The translations under genes were made by a program, and so were the position numbers. From Holtermannia corniformis (Eukaryota; Basidiomycota; Tremellomycetes; Holtermanniales), in assembly GCA_001599935.1 (NCBI GenBank), contig BCIJ01000012.1, positions 1 to 64,000 on the forward strand: a stretch of 64,000 nucleotides of DNA. Direction: 5' to 3'. The notes under the pieces are model-generated. The model searched no databases and was not told where the DNA came from. It saw nothing but the letters and a program-made list of their open reading frames with translations. Shown here one piece after another: positions 35,570-45,714 of this stretch. Within the stretch, counting starts at the first letter, position 1; the number at the start of each line of letters is the position of its first letter.

Positions 35570-35821
35570 ATGCCGACCGACCTTCAGAACAAGCTGCATG
35601 ATGCATACGTTTCGTACGCCTCTTCGTTCGACTTCAATCACCACCGTGGCGACGGCGAGCGCGAAGAGGCTTATCGAGAATACCTCGTTCTGTACAAGTG
35701 CGCAGAGACGGCCAGCGACGATCACAAAGAAATCAACAAAGCTCTAGACAAATGGTCGCCGCAATCAACCAGTTCAACAAGGGCTGACGTGCCGAGTGGC
35801 GTTGATACCGACCGCATGTAG
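35570..35821 (+). CDS. Tandem small-protein array A, member 2
   Basis: Intronless, 83 residues, starting MPTDLQNKLHDAYVSYAS, close to member 3 (MPTDLQNQLQTAFTAWSG). The helical core continues REEAYREYLVLYKCAETASD, and the C-terminus ends VDTDRM. The protein is acidic and mostly helical, without signal peptide, Cys pattern or catalytic motif. Orphan family; function unknown. Confidence 0.75.
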   Translation: MPTDLQNKLHDAYVSYASSFDFNHHRGDGEREEAYREYLVLYKCAETASDDHKEINKALDKWSPQSTSSTRADVPSGVDTDRM

Positions 35822-35935
35822 CGCTCCTTTGTCAGAGATGCATCGGCATCAGTGCTGCTATCGACTCTGTTGTGCTATCGGCTGGCGGCGTTGCCGTTCG
35901 GCACCCTGCTGCGCATGGCGCAGTGGCCGCAAGGA

Positions 35936-35940
35936 TATAA
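35936..35940 (+). promoter_or_regulatory. TATA box, array A member 3
   Basis: GGATATAAGC places TATAA 33 bp before the ATG at 35969. Confidence 0.6.
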
Positions 35941-35968
35941 GCCCATCTCTGATCACCCACCACACAAC

Positions 35969-36217
35969 ATGCCCACCGACCTCCAGAACCAACTCCAAAC
36001 CGCCTTCACCGCCTGGTCTGGCACGCTGGTCGGCTCCCAGCTCTCGGACGACGCGACGCGCAATCAACAGCAGCAGGAGTATGCGCGCCTGTATAGCCGC
36101 GCAGCGACAGCGAGTGCCGACGACGCAGAGATCCGACAAGCGCTTCAAGATTACACGGCGGTCGCGAACACCACGGATAGCTCCAAACGCGATGGCACCA
36201 GCACTGACCGCATGTGA
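35969..36217 (+). CDS. Tandem small-protein array A, member 3
   Basis: Intronless, 82 residues. MPTDLQNQLQTAFTAWSG opens the first helix; QQEYARLYSRAATASADD is the best-conserved block of the family; the tail is TSTDRM. Member 4 is its closest relative across the whole length. Its 3' flank (to about 36285) is recognisably similar to that of member 4, so gene plus flank duplicated together. Confidence 0.8.
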   Translation: MPTDLQNQLQTAFTAWSGTLVGSQLSDDATRNQQQQEYARLYSRAATASADDAEIRQALQDYTAVANTTDSSKRDGTSTDRM

Positions 36218-36506
36218 GGGAGGATATCGTCGTCTGCAGTGCGCTAGATGTAACGCCGCTGCGGTGTGCGAAATGAGAGCGTACTATGGACACATGGTCG
36301 CCGCAATCAACCAAGGCGGCCGAGGCGTAGATACCCGCCATGGCACTTCCATAGCGATCGGTTGTACAACGCATCGTGTCGCTTGCGGCTCTCCCTTCAT
36401 CGGCCGGCTGCGACCTGTTAACACAGCCGTCTTCTTTCGCTACTCTACAAGCGCGCCGCTCATGCCGCGCATAAAGCGCAATCGATCACGCTGATCTCCC
36501 ATCACC

Positions 36507-36755
36507 ATGCCGAGCGCTCTCCAGAAACAACTCGAAAGTGCATTCACCGCGTACAGCGGGGCTTTCATCACCGGCCAAGCCGCGAACGATCGCTCAAGGG
36601 TGCAGGACCAGCAAGAGTATGCGCGGCTGTACGACCGCGCGGCAACGGCTAGTGCTGACGACTCGGAGATTCAGCGCGCTATTGCAGAGTACAACAGTGT
36701 GAAGGACACGACGGCTTCTTCCAAGCCTGATGGCGTCAACACAGACCGCATGTGA
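36507..36755 (+). CDS. Tandem small-protein array A, member 4
   Basis: Intronless, 82 residues, the same length as member 3. It begins MPSALQKQLESAFTAYSG, keeps QQEYARLYDRAATASADD and ends VNTDRM. Identity with member 3 is concentrated in these blocks while the linking residues differ, the pattern of a diversifying tandem family. A weak ATAAAG sequence lies ~33 bp upstream of the ATG. Confidence 0.8.
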   Translation: MPSALQKQLESAFTAYSGAFITGQAANDRSRVQDQQEYARLYDRAATASADDSEIQRAIAEYNSVKDTTASSKPDGVNTDRM

Positions 36756-36901
36756 AGGGTAGCTTGCCAATATGTACAGTTGCGCTGGCTACATCGCCGC
36801 TGCGCGTGCGAAAGGAGAGCCCGAACGCCTTCGCGACCAGGGCCTTCGCCAAAGTCGATCACAACACTTTGCCACTTCTGTCCGACACTGAACTGCAGTC
36901 A

Positions 36902-37177
36902 ATGACCACGACGCCTGGAGAGACCACAAGTGCGCGCACACCCACAATGAGCTCCGGAACCGACGTGACGACGGTGATCCTCGAAAAATTCGACAAGACC
37001 TTTACGGAATTCTCGCACAGCGAATGGTTCAAATCCAGAAGCGCTGAGGAGCAGTTTCGATTCTGTCAACTTCACGGTGTATGGATGAATCGTCCACCAG
37101 GAGCCGTCATGTCACCGGTTTATCGCGATCGCACGCTCAAAGTGATTGAGGCAATGCGTGACCGCGTAACGGAATGA
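36902..37177 (+). CDS. Tandem small-protein array A, member 5 (subtype B)
   Basis: Intronless, 91 residues if started at 36902; an ATG at 36947 is a second option. A Thr/Ser-rich N-terminus precedes TVILEKFDKTFTEFSHSEWF, QFRFCQLHGVWMNRPPGAVM and SPVYRDRTLKVIEAM. The pattern F-x6-F-x-S...C-x4-W-x2-R-x-PG-x2-M is shared with member 6 and separates this pair from members 1-4. Function unknown. Confidence 0.7.
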   Translation: MTTTPGETTSARTPTMSSGTDVTTVILEKFDKTFTEFSHSEWFKSRSAEEQFRFCQLHGVWMNRPPGAVMSPVYRDRTLKVIEAMRDRVTE

Positions 37178-37564
37178 ACGCAGGTTAGGACTGGATGATG
37201 CAACTATGGAATCTGAAATATGCAACAGGCGACCCGGTCAAAGCAGGTAAACGTCTAGGACGGAGAGATGTCCGCACAAAGGTGTTCGAGCATGATCAGG
37301 CAGCTAGCCGGGCTTTGCTCTCGAAAGTGCAGCACGCAGCGCTTTACCAGGAGATCAAGCAGGGAGCGCTGCCATCGCCGACATCAAGGGCGACCCGGCG
37401 GTGGAGGCGCTCAGCATCGGACACATCGAGTAGACTGGCATAAAGTGGTCTCGCACTCAGACTGCGGCGGCCTAGATCCGCTGCGTCCTTTCTTCAGCGG
37501 ACTCAGCTGAGATTGATTGCCAGCCAATATATGAGCCCTCGGTATCGGCACGGACGCTCCAGCC
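37178..37564. other. Spacer between array A members 5 and 6
   Basis: Several short frames are open but none resembles the array proteins; this may be the relic of a lost member. The last 40 bp carry a TATA-like box for member 6. Confidence 0.4.
37527..37533 (+). promoter_or_regulatory. TATA-like box, array A member 6
   Basis: ATATATG lies 31 bp before the ATG at 37565. Confidence 0.5.
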
Positions 37565-37837
37565 ATGTCAGAGGAGCCAGTCAGCGAGGCCGAAGCCCAG
37601 CTAGCCATTGACAACTTGACCCGCGCATACGAGCGGTTCACCGGCACGAACAAGTTTCGTTCGTTCCCGCCAGAAACGCAGGCGCTGTGTCACGCAAGAT
37701 TTCGACAGTGGACGCACCGGACCCCAGGTCAAGACATGACGCAGTACTGGTATAGACGCTTCTACGTGCTCACGACGGAGCTAGAGGCAATCGTCACGGC
37801 TGAGCAGCTCCGGGCATATCTGGATAGTACAGCGTAG
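37565..37837 (+). CDS. Tandem small-protein array A, member 6 (subtype B)
   Basis: Intronless, 90 residues. NLTRAYERFTGTNKFRSFP aligns with the first half of member 5, and CHARFRQWTHRTPGQDM with its C-x4-W-x2-R-x-PG-x2-M block; the end is TAEQLRAYLDSTA. It is a helical, aromatic-rich soluble protein without signal peptide. Last gene of the array; the next gene is convergent. Confidence 0.75.
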   Translation: MSEEPVSEAEAQLAIDNLTRAYERFTGTNKFRSFPPETQALCHARFRQWTHRTPGQDMTQYWYRRFYVLTTELEAIVTAEQLRAYLDSTA

Positions 37838-37992
37838 CATGCAGGCACTGATTGACAGAGTTCTGCTCCAAAATGCGTGCTGTGCAGCTGCGAGCATGCC
37901 TAGCAATTGCAGTTCTTGGAGAGTCTCGCCGACCGACTGCTCACCTGACTGTCGTTGCGGAATGCACCATTTCACATATCGATATACAGTAC

Positions 37993-39395
37993 TCACTACA
38001 AGTCAGTTCAATCCGCGGACAATATCACCCACCTCATCCGCCCATTTCGACTTTGCGAGCGCGCCCTCGAGCCTGGCCTTGCCCTTGATGGCGAGCTCGG
38101 GTTTTGGCGGATCCACGAGCTCCTTGCCGCGCTCGCGCGATGCAGAGCGGTCAGCCAGACGTCGTGGTGGAGTGTCCGAGTCGTGGCGGCGCCGAGGCGT
38201 ACTCGAGTCTCGACGACGCCGTGGCGGGCTCCGGGAGCGCGACCGGCTTTCAGAAGGCGAGCGACGACGCGGCGGTGTGTCTGATCGCGAACGAGAACGA
38301 CCGCGCGGGCTCTGACGCTCGCGACGTGTGCTCGGTGGCGTCCTCGAGGGCAGACGCGCGCGCTTGCGCGGTGGAGTACGCGATCGAGACCTAGCACCAC
38401 GGGAAACCGAGCGGTCTCGACGCCGGCGCGGCGGGCTGCGTGAGCGAGAGCTGGAATCGCGCCGTCTTGGAGGCGTTTTCGACTCGTTCCGACCCCTACC
38501 GCGGACCGGGGATGGGCTACGGCGACGACGGGGAGGCGGCGAGGGCGAGTAACGACGGCGAGGGACGTAGCGGTCATCTTCTCTCCGTCTGGGCGGCGAG
38601 CGAGTCTGCTGCTGGCGCGACGGGTGGATGTAGGGTCGCGCACCGGGGGGAGGCAGTGGCAGAGGGTGTGGCTGCCGATCGTTAGACTTTACTATCAACC
38701 ACGCGACAACCCACCTCGCGATCCCGTCCGCCGCCATCATAGCGTGTGCTCGGTCGATCACTGTAGTCGTCTCGCCTGTGCTGTGGCCGCAACTCGGCAT
38801 CTTGCTTGCTGCGCTCGTTCTTTTGCTGGGTTTCGAGTTCGGCCTTTTTCGCATCGATAAACTGACGATCAGCTTGGGTCGTCACGGTCAGACCCACCTG
38901 CTGAGGGACGCCACCTGATGTGCCCTGCGCCGAGATCAAGAGATCCCACAGGCCCTTCATGAATGCGGCAGCGCCCTCGGCGTTGAGAAAGCCCGTGAGC
39001 GAGATCTGCACCTTGCGCGGGTCCGGGATCTGCTCATCAGCCACAGTCTCATCATACGCATACGCACCGGATCGTCCTTCGACTCGAGCATGCCGAACAC
39101 GAATTCGACGAGGATATCGTCTTCAAACCCAACGAGCTCGGTCACGCGCTTGGCGATCCACGAGCGCAGGACGCTGATATTCACTTTGCGCAGGTCGACC
39201 TTGGTGCTGAAGCTCTTTGGGAACTTGGTCGTCCGCAGCATCTTGGCCTCCTTGTCTGAGAAACGCTGGCCGTGTGAGCAGCAAACGAGCAGGTAGGACA
39301 TACCGCGTCTTGGGACATGTTTGTCCCGCGCATCCCTAGTGATGGTCAGCTCGTTGGTGAGCTGGGACACGCAGCTACCCACCGTTGTCACCCAT
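37993..39395 (-). CDS. SRRM1/SRm160-like PWI-domain splicing coactivator
   Basis: A first exon MGDNGM and a tiny second exon RGTNMSQDA lead into the PWI domain: RFSDKEAKMLRTTKFPKSFS, KVDLRKVNISVLRSWIAKRV, TELVGFEDDILVEFVFGMLE, then PDPRKVQISLTGFLNAEGAA and FMKGLWDLLISAQ. This order is characteristic of SRm160. A Gln/Lys/Glu helix and a long Arg/Ser/Pro-rich region with many RSRSPPRRR-type blocks complete it. PWI binds nucleic acid and the RS region recruits spliceosomal and exon-junction proteins. I read a last 37-nt intron before the TGA at 37993; without it the stop is at 38003. Such a splicing activator fits a genome saturated with short introns. Confidence 0.85.
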
Positions 39396-39748
39396 GAGGC
39401 CTATCCAGCACTGTGGACGTCGAAACAGACAAGTATAGACTGATGGCGAGTAACAAGCCAAGAGGGTCAAATCCGCGGATCAGCGCGATTTGCTCCCGTT
39501 GCCGTCTTGCCACCCTCGACATCTTGTTGGCCATCGCCAGCGTCGACAACGACCGCGACAGCGTGCAGCGACTGTTGACAGTGCTCGAGAACCTCTTGGC
39601 GAGCGTCCAACTACCTCTTGGCGAAACCCGCACGAAAAACGGATCAGCAACGGTCGAGAACCACTCTTGTTCTTGATCGCCGCCTTCTCCACTCCCTTGA
39701 CCGCCCAGCGTCGCCAGCACGTATGGACATTCTCTTCGTCGCTCGCAG
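39396..39748. other. Divergent promoter between SRRM1-like and KDM3-like genes
   Basis: About 350 bp. It contains one open frame listed separately at low confidence; otherwise no recognisable elements. Confidence 0.4.
39413..39676 (+). CDS. Possible small gene, unrecognised
   Basis: An intronless frame of 87 residues (MDVETDKYRLMASNKPRG...) contains a plausible amphipathic helix LATLDILLAIASVDNDRDSV. It lies in the promoter interval between two divergent genes and lacks homologous motifs, so it may be chance or an upstream ORF. Confidence 0.2.
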   Translation: MDVETDKYRLMASNKPRGSNPRISAICSRCRLATLDILLAIASVDNDRDSVQRLLTVLENLLASVQLPLGETRTKNGSATVENHSCS

Positions 39749-42700
39749 ATGAGATTCGGCGCTAGAACGAGTTCGGATCGGACAATGTCGGCCGATGGCT
39801 CATCCACCGGCTCGCCCCTCACATCGCTCGGCGAGCACTCGCCATCCAAGGCGTCACTGGGCGGAGCGTCGCCAGACTTTGAAGCAACGAGCTCGGTGAG
39901 GAACGCAGGGCTGTTTGCGTCAAAATTCCCTGTCGAGATGCGGCACGGACCGGATGGGGCCTCGTCTCGGTTCGGTACGAGGGAGCGCAGAGTGGATGGA
40001 GAGTCTGGTACGTCGAAAGCCGCGAGTGGACGTGTACTGACTCTAGCAGCGCGCAGTACAACTTCTAAAACCCTCCTTGGCGATCTCATAGACGAACCGC
40101 GCGTTCGTATACAATCCTCACCCATCAAGATCAGTCAGCTGCTCAACTCGCCTACCAAATCGCCCGAGCCAGAAGACGAGATCGTTGTCCAGGTCCCAGC
40201 CCACAACCCGCCGTTAGAAGCATCCTTTACAACCGCACAAGGACCTGCACCCATTCCGGTTCCTCCCGGACGCCCTTCCAAGTTCTGGGAATACGTAGTC
40301 GTACCGGTCGTGGCTCAGACGGAACCGACACTGCCGATTTGCGAGACGAGGACGAGGTTTGGGAACCCGTCGGTTGAAAGGCAGATCGTCGACGCCTTGG
40401 ATGCTGGGACCGAAGGGGTGATGGCCAAGGGTAGAGGCCGGGTTGCACCTCGTGCGAGCAAAGGCAAAAAGCGCTCCACGCACGACTATACCTCGTCAGA
40501 ACCCGACGCCGGTCCATCGAGGAAAAAGGCAATCAGTGTACGGACAAAGGAGAGTGCGAGGCCAACCAAGAGGTCGAAGCAAGCACCGGACCAAGTGTCC
40601 GCAGCCGAGAGCTCTCGTTCGGGTGCGGAGCGTGCTGTCAAGTCAGAGGCGCAGGTCGACCTGAACGCAAAGGAGTCTGTCAACGATGCTGTCGCAGTGG
40701 GCGCTTCGCACGGCGAATCGACGAACAAGGCCAACCGCACGCTCGATCCAGAGCGCATGTCAGCCGCAGCAGCACAGCCGCGGAAGAAAGTGCAGCTCGA
40801 GCAACCCACCGAGAGCTCGCGCAAACCGAAAAAGCCGCGCGCGAGTCTCAAGACGGCTTTTGAAGATCCGCCGGACGCACTTCGAGATCTCACGCAGACT
40901 GGCGCGGACTGTGCCATCGAGAACGCGGCGGAGCGTCTCCGCGTTAGCAAGAGTCCCGGCAAAGCCCGCGTTGACACCGAGTCACCCGTCCCAAGATCCA
41001 GCAAGCACACGACACCGCTCGTGGAGAGCGTCCGCGATATGCGCGATGAAGATTGGTGGGATCCCGAGCCGGCTAGGCGCAAGTGTGAGTTGCCGACTCA
41101 TCCCGGCCAGTGGGCTGATGAAGCAGCGAATGGCAGAGCCAAGACTGGAGGCGCTCGCCCAAAGAAGGGTGAGTCTATCGCTGCGTGGCCTCGCTGACAG
41201 CTCAGCTCCGCCGCGTGACCCGCTCGATGATCAGATTCGCCGCTTATGTCAAGGGCAGGAAACAGAACGGCAAATGGCAATATGTCAGCGTGTGCGCTAC
41301 GCCGAGCATCCAAAATGCGTCCAGTGCATCAGTAAGATTTCCGGTGATACCTGTCGCTACCGTGGCTTCCGCGTCTTTCCGTGAGTTCTAAAGGGCTGGG
41401 CGTCGCTCACACCTCAGGATCAACCCGGATACCGGCGACATCACTGGCCAGCCGTACTTTGCGAGTCAGCCCGTGCACCCGCCAGTTGCTCGCGCGCCCA
41501 CGACTTATAATGCCGACTTTGGGCCAGAGGCGGTCGCAGCGACGAGGGTGAGTGCTCCATGTGTGATCGCGCTGACGACAGGCCGTCGTCGTTGGCGCCA
41601 TGCTGCCCGTGATCACCGACGAGTTGCGCCACGTCGCTGCCAACGATGCGCTGTATCGCGATATCGGCGAGGACAATCAGCGCATGCTCTGTGGTAAGCC
41701 CCCTCTTCCGTAGCCCGGCTGACGCCAGACTTTTGCTCGTCGACAATCTTTGGCGGCAGCTGGTTCTGCCAGACTTGCGGTCGCGACTATTGCGACCAGT
41801 GCAAGTGCTTGATCCCGACCTCGCTAGACGACGTCGAGAGCATGTCACTCGACAAGGGTTCAAGACCGCGCCTCCTTCGGTGCATGCACCGGGGTCCGCC
41901 CCATGACCAGAACAACCTCCGCGCCGTCTCACGCTTTTCAAAAGCCGACGTCGAGGCGCACTGGGTCGCCATGGCCGCGCGCATGGTAGAGAACCGCACG
42001 TCATTCGACGCCTTGGCCAAGTATCCCGGCTTTACTCTGCTCCTCGACCGCCTACGCGCCGCCGACATTTCGCCTCAGCCCGCCGCCGAGCCTGAAGCGT
42101 ACTTTGAGCAGCTGTGCGACGCGATGTACACCAAATCGACCCATCGCACGGCGATCGACGATCCGGCGGGCTTGCGCGAGCAGTCGCTCGAATTCATGCA
42201 CGTCCGTGGCGTCCAACTGCCCCCTAGCGATGACCGGTTCTTCGACGCCGCTTGGAGGCGGAGCGAGCCGCTTGTCGTCGATCATTGCGGCCAAGAGCTC
42301 AAGCTCGACTGGACGCCAAAGGGGTTCATCGAGCGCTATGGGGACCAGAGCTGCTGTGAGTCGCTGCCTCGCCGACCATGCTGACAGCCTAGACGTTGTC
42401 AACTGCCAATCCAACCTGTCAATCCCTACGACGGTCGGTAAATTCTTCAGCGCGTTTGGCAAACCCGAAGGTCGCAGAGGGATCATGAAGCTCAAGGTGG
42501 GTTGGTCACCTGATGCCAGGCTGACCCGCAGGACTGGCCACCGACGAGCGACTTCAAGGAGAGCTTTCCAGACTTGTACGACGACTTTAACCGCGCGCTG
42601 CCTGTCCCAGACTACACTCGTCGTGACGGTCGGCTCAACATTTCTGCGCATGTGAGCGGCTGCCCTCGCGTGGCGATCGCTGACCGGCAGTACCCCGACG

Positions 42701-44324
42701 GACCATCGCGCCCTGATCTGGGTCCCAAGATGTACAATGCATATGTAAGTGCATAGCCAAGCCGCGTCGACTGACCCGCAGGAAGCAAAGGAGACCAAAG
42801 GCGGGCACGGCTCGTAAGTGTTCGACTCGACGTGACTGTGCTGATCGGCAGGACCCGGCTGCATATGGACATTGCCGACGCCATCAACATCATGGTCTAT
42901 GCATCCGACCGTCCCGACGGCCAACCCGGCTGCGCAGTGTGGGACATTTATCGCCCGACCGACGCCCATCAGATCCGACAGTTTCTCACCGCGCGGTACA
43001 AGGCCACGCACGCGTTTACGGATCCGATCCATTCCCAGCTCTTCTACCTCGATGCCAACCTCCGCAGGGAGCTCTACGACGAGACCGGGGTAGCCAGCTT
43101 TCGCATCTACCAGTATCCAGTGAGTCTTCTGCCCAACGATCCGTGCTGACATGCAGGGCCAAGCAGTCTTCATCCCGGCCGGGTGCGCGCACCAAGTGTG
43201 CAACTTGGCCGACTGTATCAAGATTGCCATGGACTTTGTCAGCCCTCGTGAGTGGTCCTGGTGCCGAGAGTGTGCTGACCGCTTAGACAACATCGAACGC
43301 TGCCAAGAGCTCACGGCCGACTTTCGCAAGGAAAACTTTGTGCGGGCGTGGAAGGACGACGTGTTGCAGCTGCGCAACGTCATGTGGTGCGTTGTGCGGG
43401 TTGGGGATTGAGCTGACTTGCAGGCATGCGTGGCTTGCGTGTCAGGCCGCAGGTACCCACGCGCCCGTCGAGCAAGCAGACCCCGAGGCCGCTCAGTCTA
43501 CCGCCGCGCCTCCAAGCAAGTCACCAGCCGAGCTTCTCGCAGAAGACTTGCTCGAGATTATTGTTGCGCATGCGCATCTGCCGGTCGCGCTGGCTGATGC
43601 GGTGGCCGACGCGCCGTTCCATGCCAAACAAGAGACTCCCGAGGTCGTCGAGCAACCTATTAGCTCGCCATCAGCGCAGGATGTGGCCATGGCCGAACCG
43701 ACTGCACCAGTCGAAACGATCGAGGTAGCCGCTCGCTGCGGTACCGAAGACGACCTCATGTCGCCGGAATCGACCACCGCGTTGCTGGTTGTCATGGCTG
43801 AGGCGGCCCCGCCTCTCGAAGAGTTGGTCGAGGCGGCCGCGACGCCTGCGACAGGCCCGTCCGAGGCAAACCAGTCGACTGCTACCGAGACGCACGCGGC
43901 GCCTGAAGCCAAGGCGCCCAGTCGCGACTCTGGCCCCGGCTCGGCAAGTGATTCGACAACTACAGGCAAACCCGCCGCCATCAACTGCGTCTCCGCAGAC
44001 GCTGGCCCCACGTCGCCTATAGACCACGACAGCCTGAGCTCGATCGACGGCGACGACCCCGCAGTGTCAGAAGCATCCACCAGCGAACCAATCGACCACC
44101 GAACGCTGTCAATCATCGACACGATCCGTACGCCTCCAACGCCCGATCTGTACTCTGGCAACGGATACATGGAAGGCTATGGCAAGCCGGCGAGTGTTGA
44201 AACTGCGAGCGCGGGCGACTTGTCATCCGACGATCTGGCGTCGGATGACGGCCACCTCGGCTCACTGCGCGCGCTCTCACCCGGTGTCATCAGCGAAGGG
44301 ATCGACCCTGCGCTCGCTAGCTAG
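39749..44324 (+). CDS. KDM3/JMJD1-like JmjC histone demethylase
   Basis: A long disordered N-terminus (start ATG 39749 or 39785) has basic blocks (SKGKKRST, PTKRSKQAPD) and a possible 42-nt, multiple-of-three intron near 40010. A cysteine region (RYAEHPKCVQCISKISGD) and a zinc finger (DFCSSTIFGGSWFCQTCGRD, YCDQCKCLIP) precede the JmjC domain. This domain holds DWPPTSDFKESFPDLYDDF, the Fe(II)-binding HMD in TRLHMDIADAINIMVYAS, and the distal His in FIPAGCAHQVCNLADCIKIA. Zinc finger plus JmjC with HxD...H is the KDM3 class, removing H3K9me1/2 with 2-oxoglutarate and oxygen. The ~300-residue tail is Ala/Glu/Ser-rich and acidic. More than ten short introns. Confidence 0.85.
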
Positions 44325-44466
44325 CCCATGTATACGATGATGATAAGACGATCCACCGAGTCGACGCTTATCGCTAATCGGATCCGCGCATTAGCATCTT
44401 ATTTGTAATCGGCGACTCGACCTCGTCAGCAAGGACGACAGAAGCACAGCTTGAACCATCACCATC

Positions 44467-45634
44467 ATGCCAGGTCCACGTCTCGCTCACAAGGTGCGTA
44501 GCGAGCGGCAGCTGGGCGGGCTGACGAGGACAGGTCGCCGTCATCACCGGTGCTGGCTCGTGCGTTCTATGCTCACAACGGCGCTGACTGTGCAGTGGGA
44601 TCGGTCTCGAGACCGCTCTCCAGTTTGCCGCAGAGGGCGCGCATATCGTCCTTGCCGACATCAACGAGCCTGCGGCGGTCAAGGCGGCCGCGTACCTCAA
44701 CTCGCAGTTTCCAGAGTCCAACAGCGTCGCCGTCCGGTGCGATGTGAGCGTGGAAGCCGATGTGGAAAAGACGATTGCAAAGGCTCTCGAGGCGTTTGGC
44801 CGCCTGGACGTGCTTGTGAGTGAACAACTCGCGCCGAGTGCAGCTGAGCGACAGTTTAACAATGCTGGGATCATGCACGGCGCCGACGATGACGCCGTCA
44901 ACACGGAAGAACGCATCTGGGACTTGACCCAGGCGATCAATGTCAAGGGCGTGTGGTACGGCTGCAAGCATGCGATCATTGCCATGCGCAAGGTGGGTGC
45001 GCTAGGTCGAGGCATGGCTGACGCTCAGAACCCGACCGACGCCGCCAACGGTCTCCACGTCGGCGGCTCGATCATCAACGTTGCCTCGTTTGTCGCCAAG
45101 CTCGGTGCGGCCACGCCTCAGATTGCGTGTGAGCCGTGTGCGCGAGCTCTGAGCAGCACTGACCGACAGACACGGCGTCAAAGGGTGCCGTGCTCGCCAT
45201 GACGCGCGAGCTCGCCATGGTGCACGCTCGTGAAGGCATCCGGTTCAACTCGCTCTGCCCGTGCGTGCAACTGTGCATCGCAACGACTGACAAGGCAGCG
45301 GCCCGATCCGAACCCCGCTGCTGATGGACTATCTCAACACGGCTGAAAAGCTCGACCGCCGGATGACGCACGTCCCGATGGGTCGCTTTGGCGAAGCCGT
45401 CGAGCAGGCCAAGGCTGTCGTGTTCTGTACGTATGCTCCAGCCAACACGGCTGACGAGTGCAGTGGCCTCGGATGACTCGTCGTACATCAACGGGACCGA
45501 CTTTATGGTCGATGGCGGCCTTTCGTCGTGCTATGTTGTAAGTCGGTCTACGCACTCGTCCACAGCCGCTCATCCTGCAGACGCCGCTCGGGGAGAACCC
45601 GCTGCCGGCTCCCAAGGGCCTGTTGCCCTCGTAG
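44467..45634 (+). CDS. Short-chain dehydrogenase/reductase
   Basis: MPGPRLAHK is spliced to VAVITGAGSGIGLETALQFA, the TGxxxGxG cofactor loop. ADINEPAAVKAA places an Asp after strand 2, favouring NAD(H). FNNAGIMHG is the NNAG motif, GSIINVASF holds the catalytic Ser, and YTASKGAV is the YxxxK pair, formed across an intron. DYLNTAEKLDRRMTHVPMG and INGTDFMVDGGLSS complete the classical 250-residue SDR fold. At least seven short introns; the last leads to a tail ending KGLLPS. Likely an alcohol dehydrogenase acting on a small molecule; substrate unknown. Confidence 0.85.
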
Positions 45635-45714
45635 ACTGTGATGACTGCAAACGTGTACAAACCCCAGTGATGGATTTTTCATGACGTGGTTGTCTCTTGC
45701 CTGTTGACCATCGG

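Larger units (their letters stand above)
35752..36313 (+). repeat. 20-bp dispersed repeat pair in array A
   Basis: ATGGTCGCCGCAATCAACCA occurs exactly at 35752-35771, inside member 2, and at 36294-36313, in the spacer after member 3. It marks segmental duplication, with one copy now outside any frame. Confidence 0.8.

Noticed and set aside
36752..36901. Upstream start at 36752 for array A member 5
   Set aside because: The added residues are unlike other members, and the segment matches the duplicated 3' flank of member 3, so it is spacer DNA.
37195..37443. Frame MMQLWNLKYATG... in the array A spacer
   Set aside because: No similarity to array motifs, no TATA-like box, Arg-rich out-of-frame composition.
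39388..40128. Minus-strand frame of 246 residues opposite the KDM3-like N-terminus
   Set aside because: The plus frame joins correctly to the zinc finger and JmjC exons; the minus frame has no splice partners.
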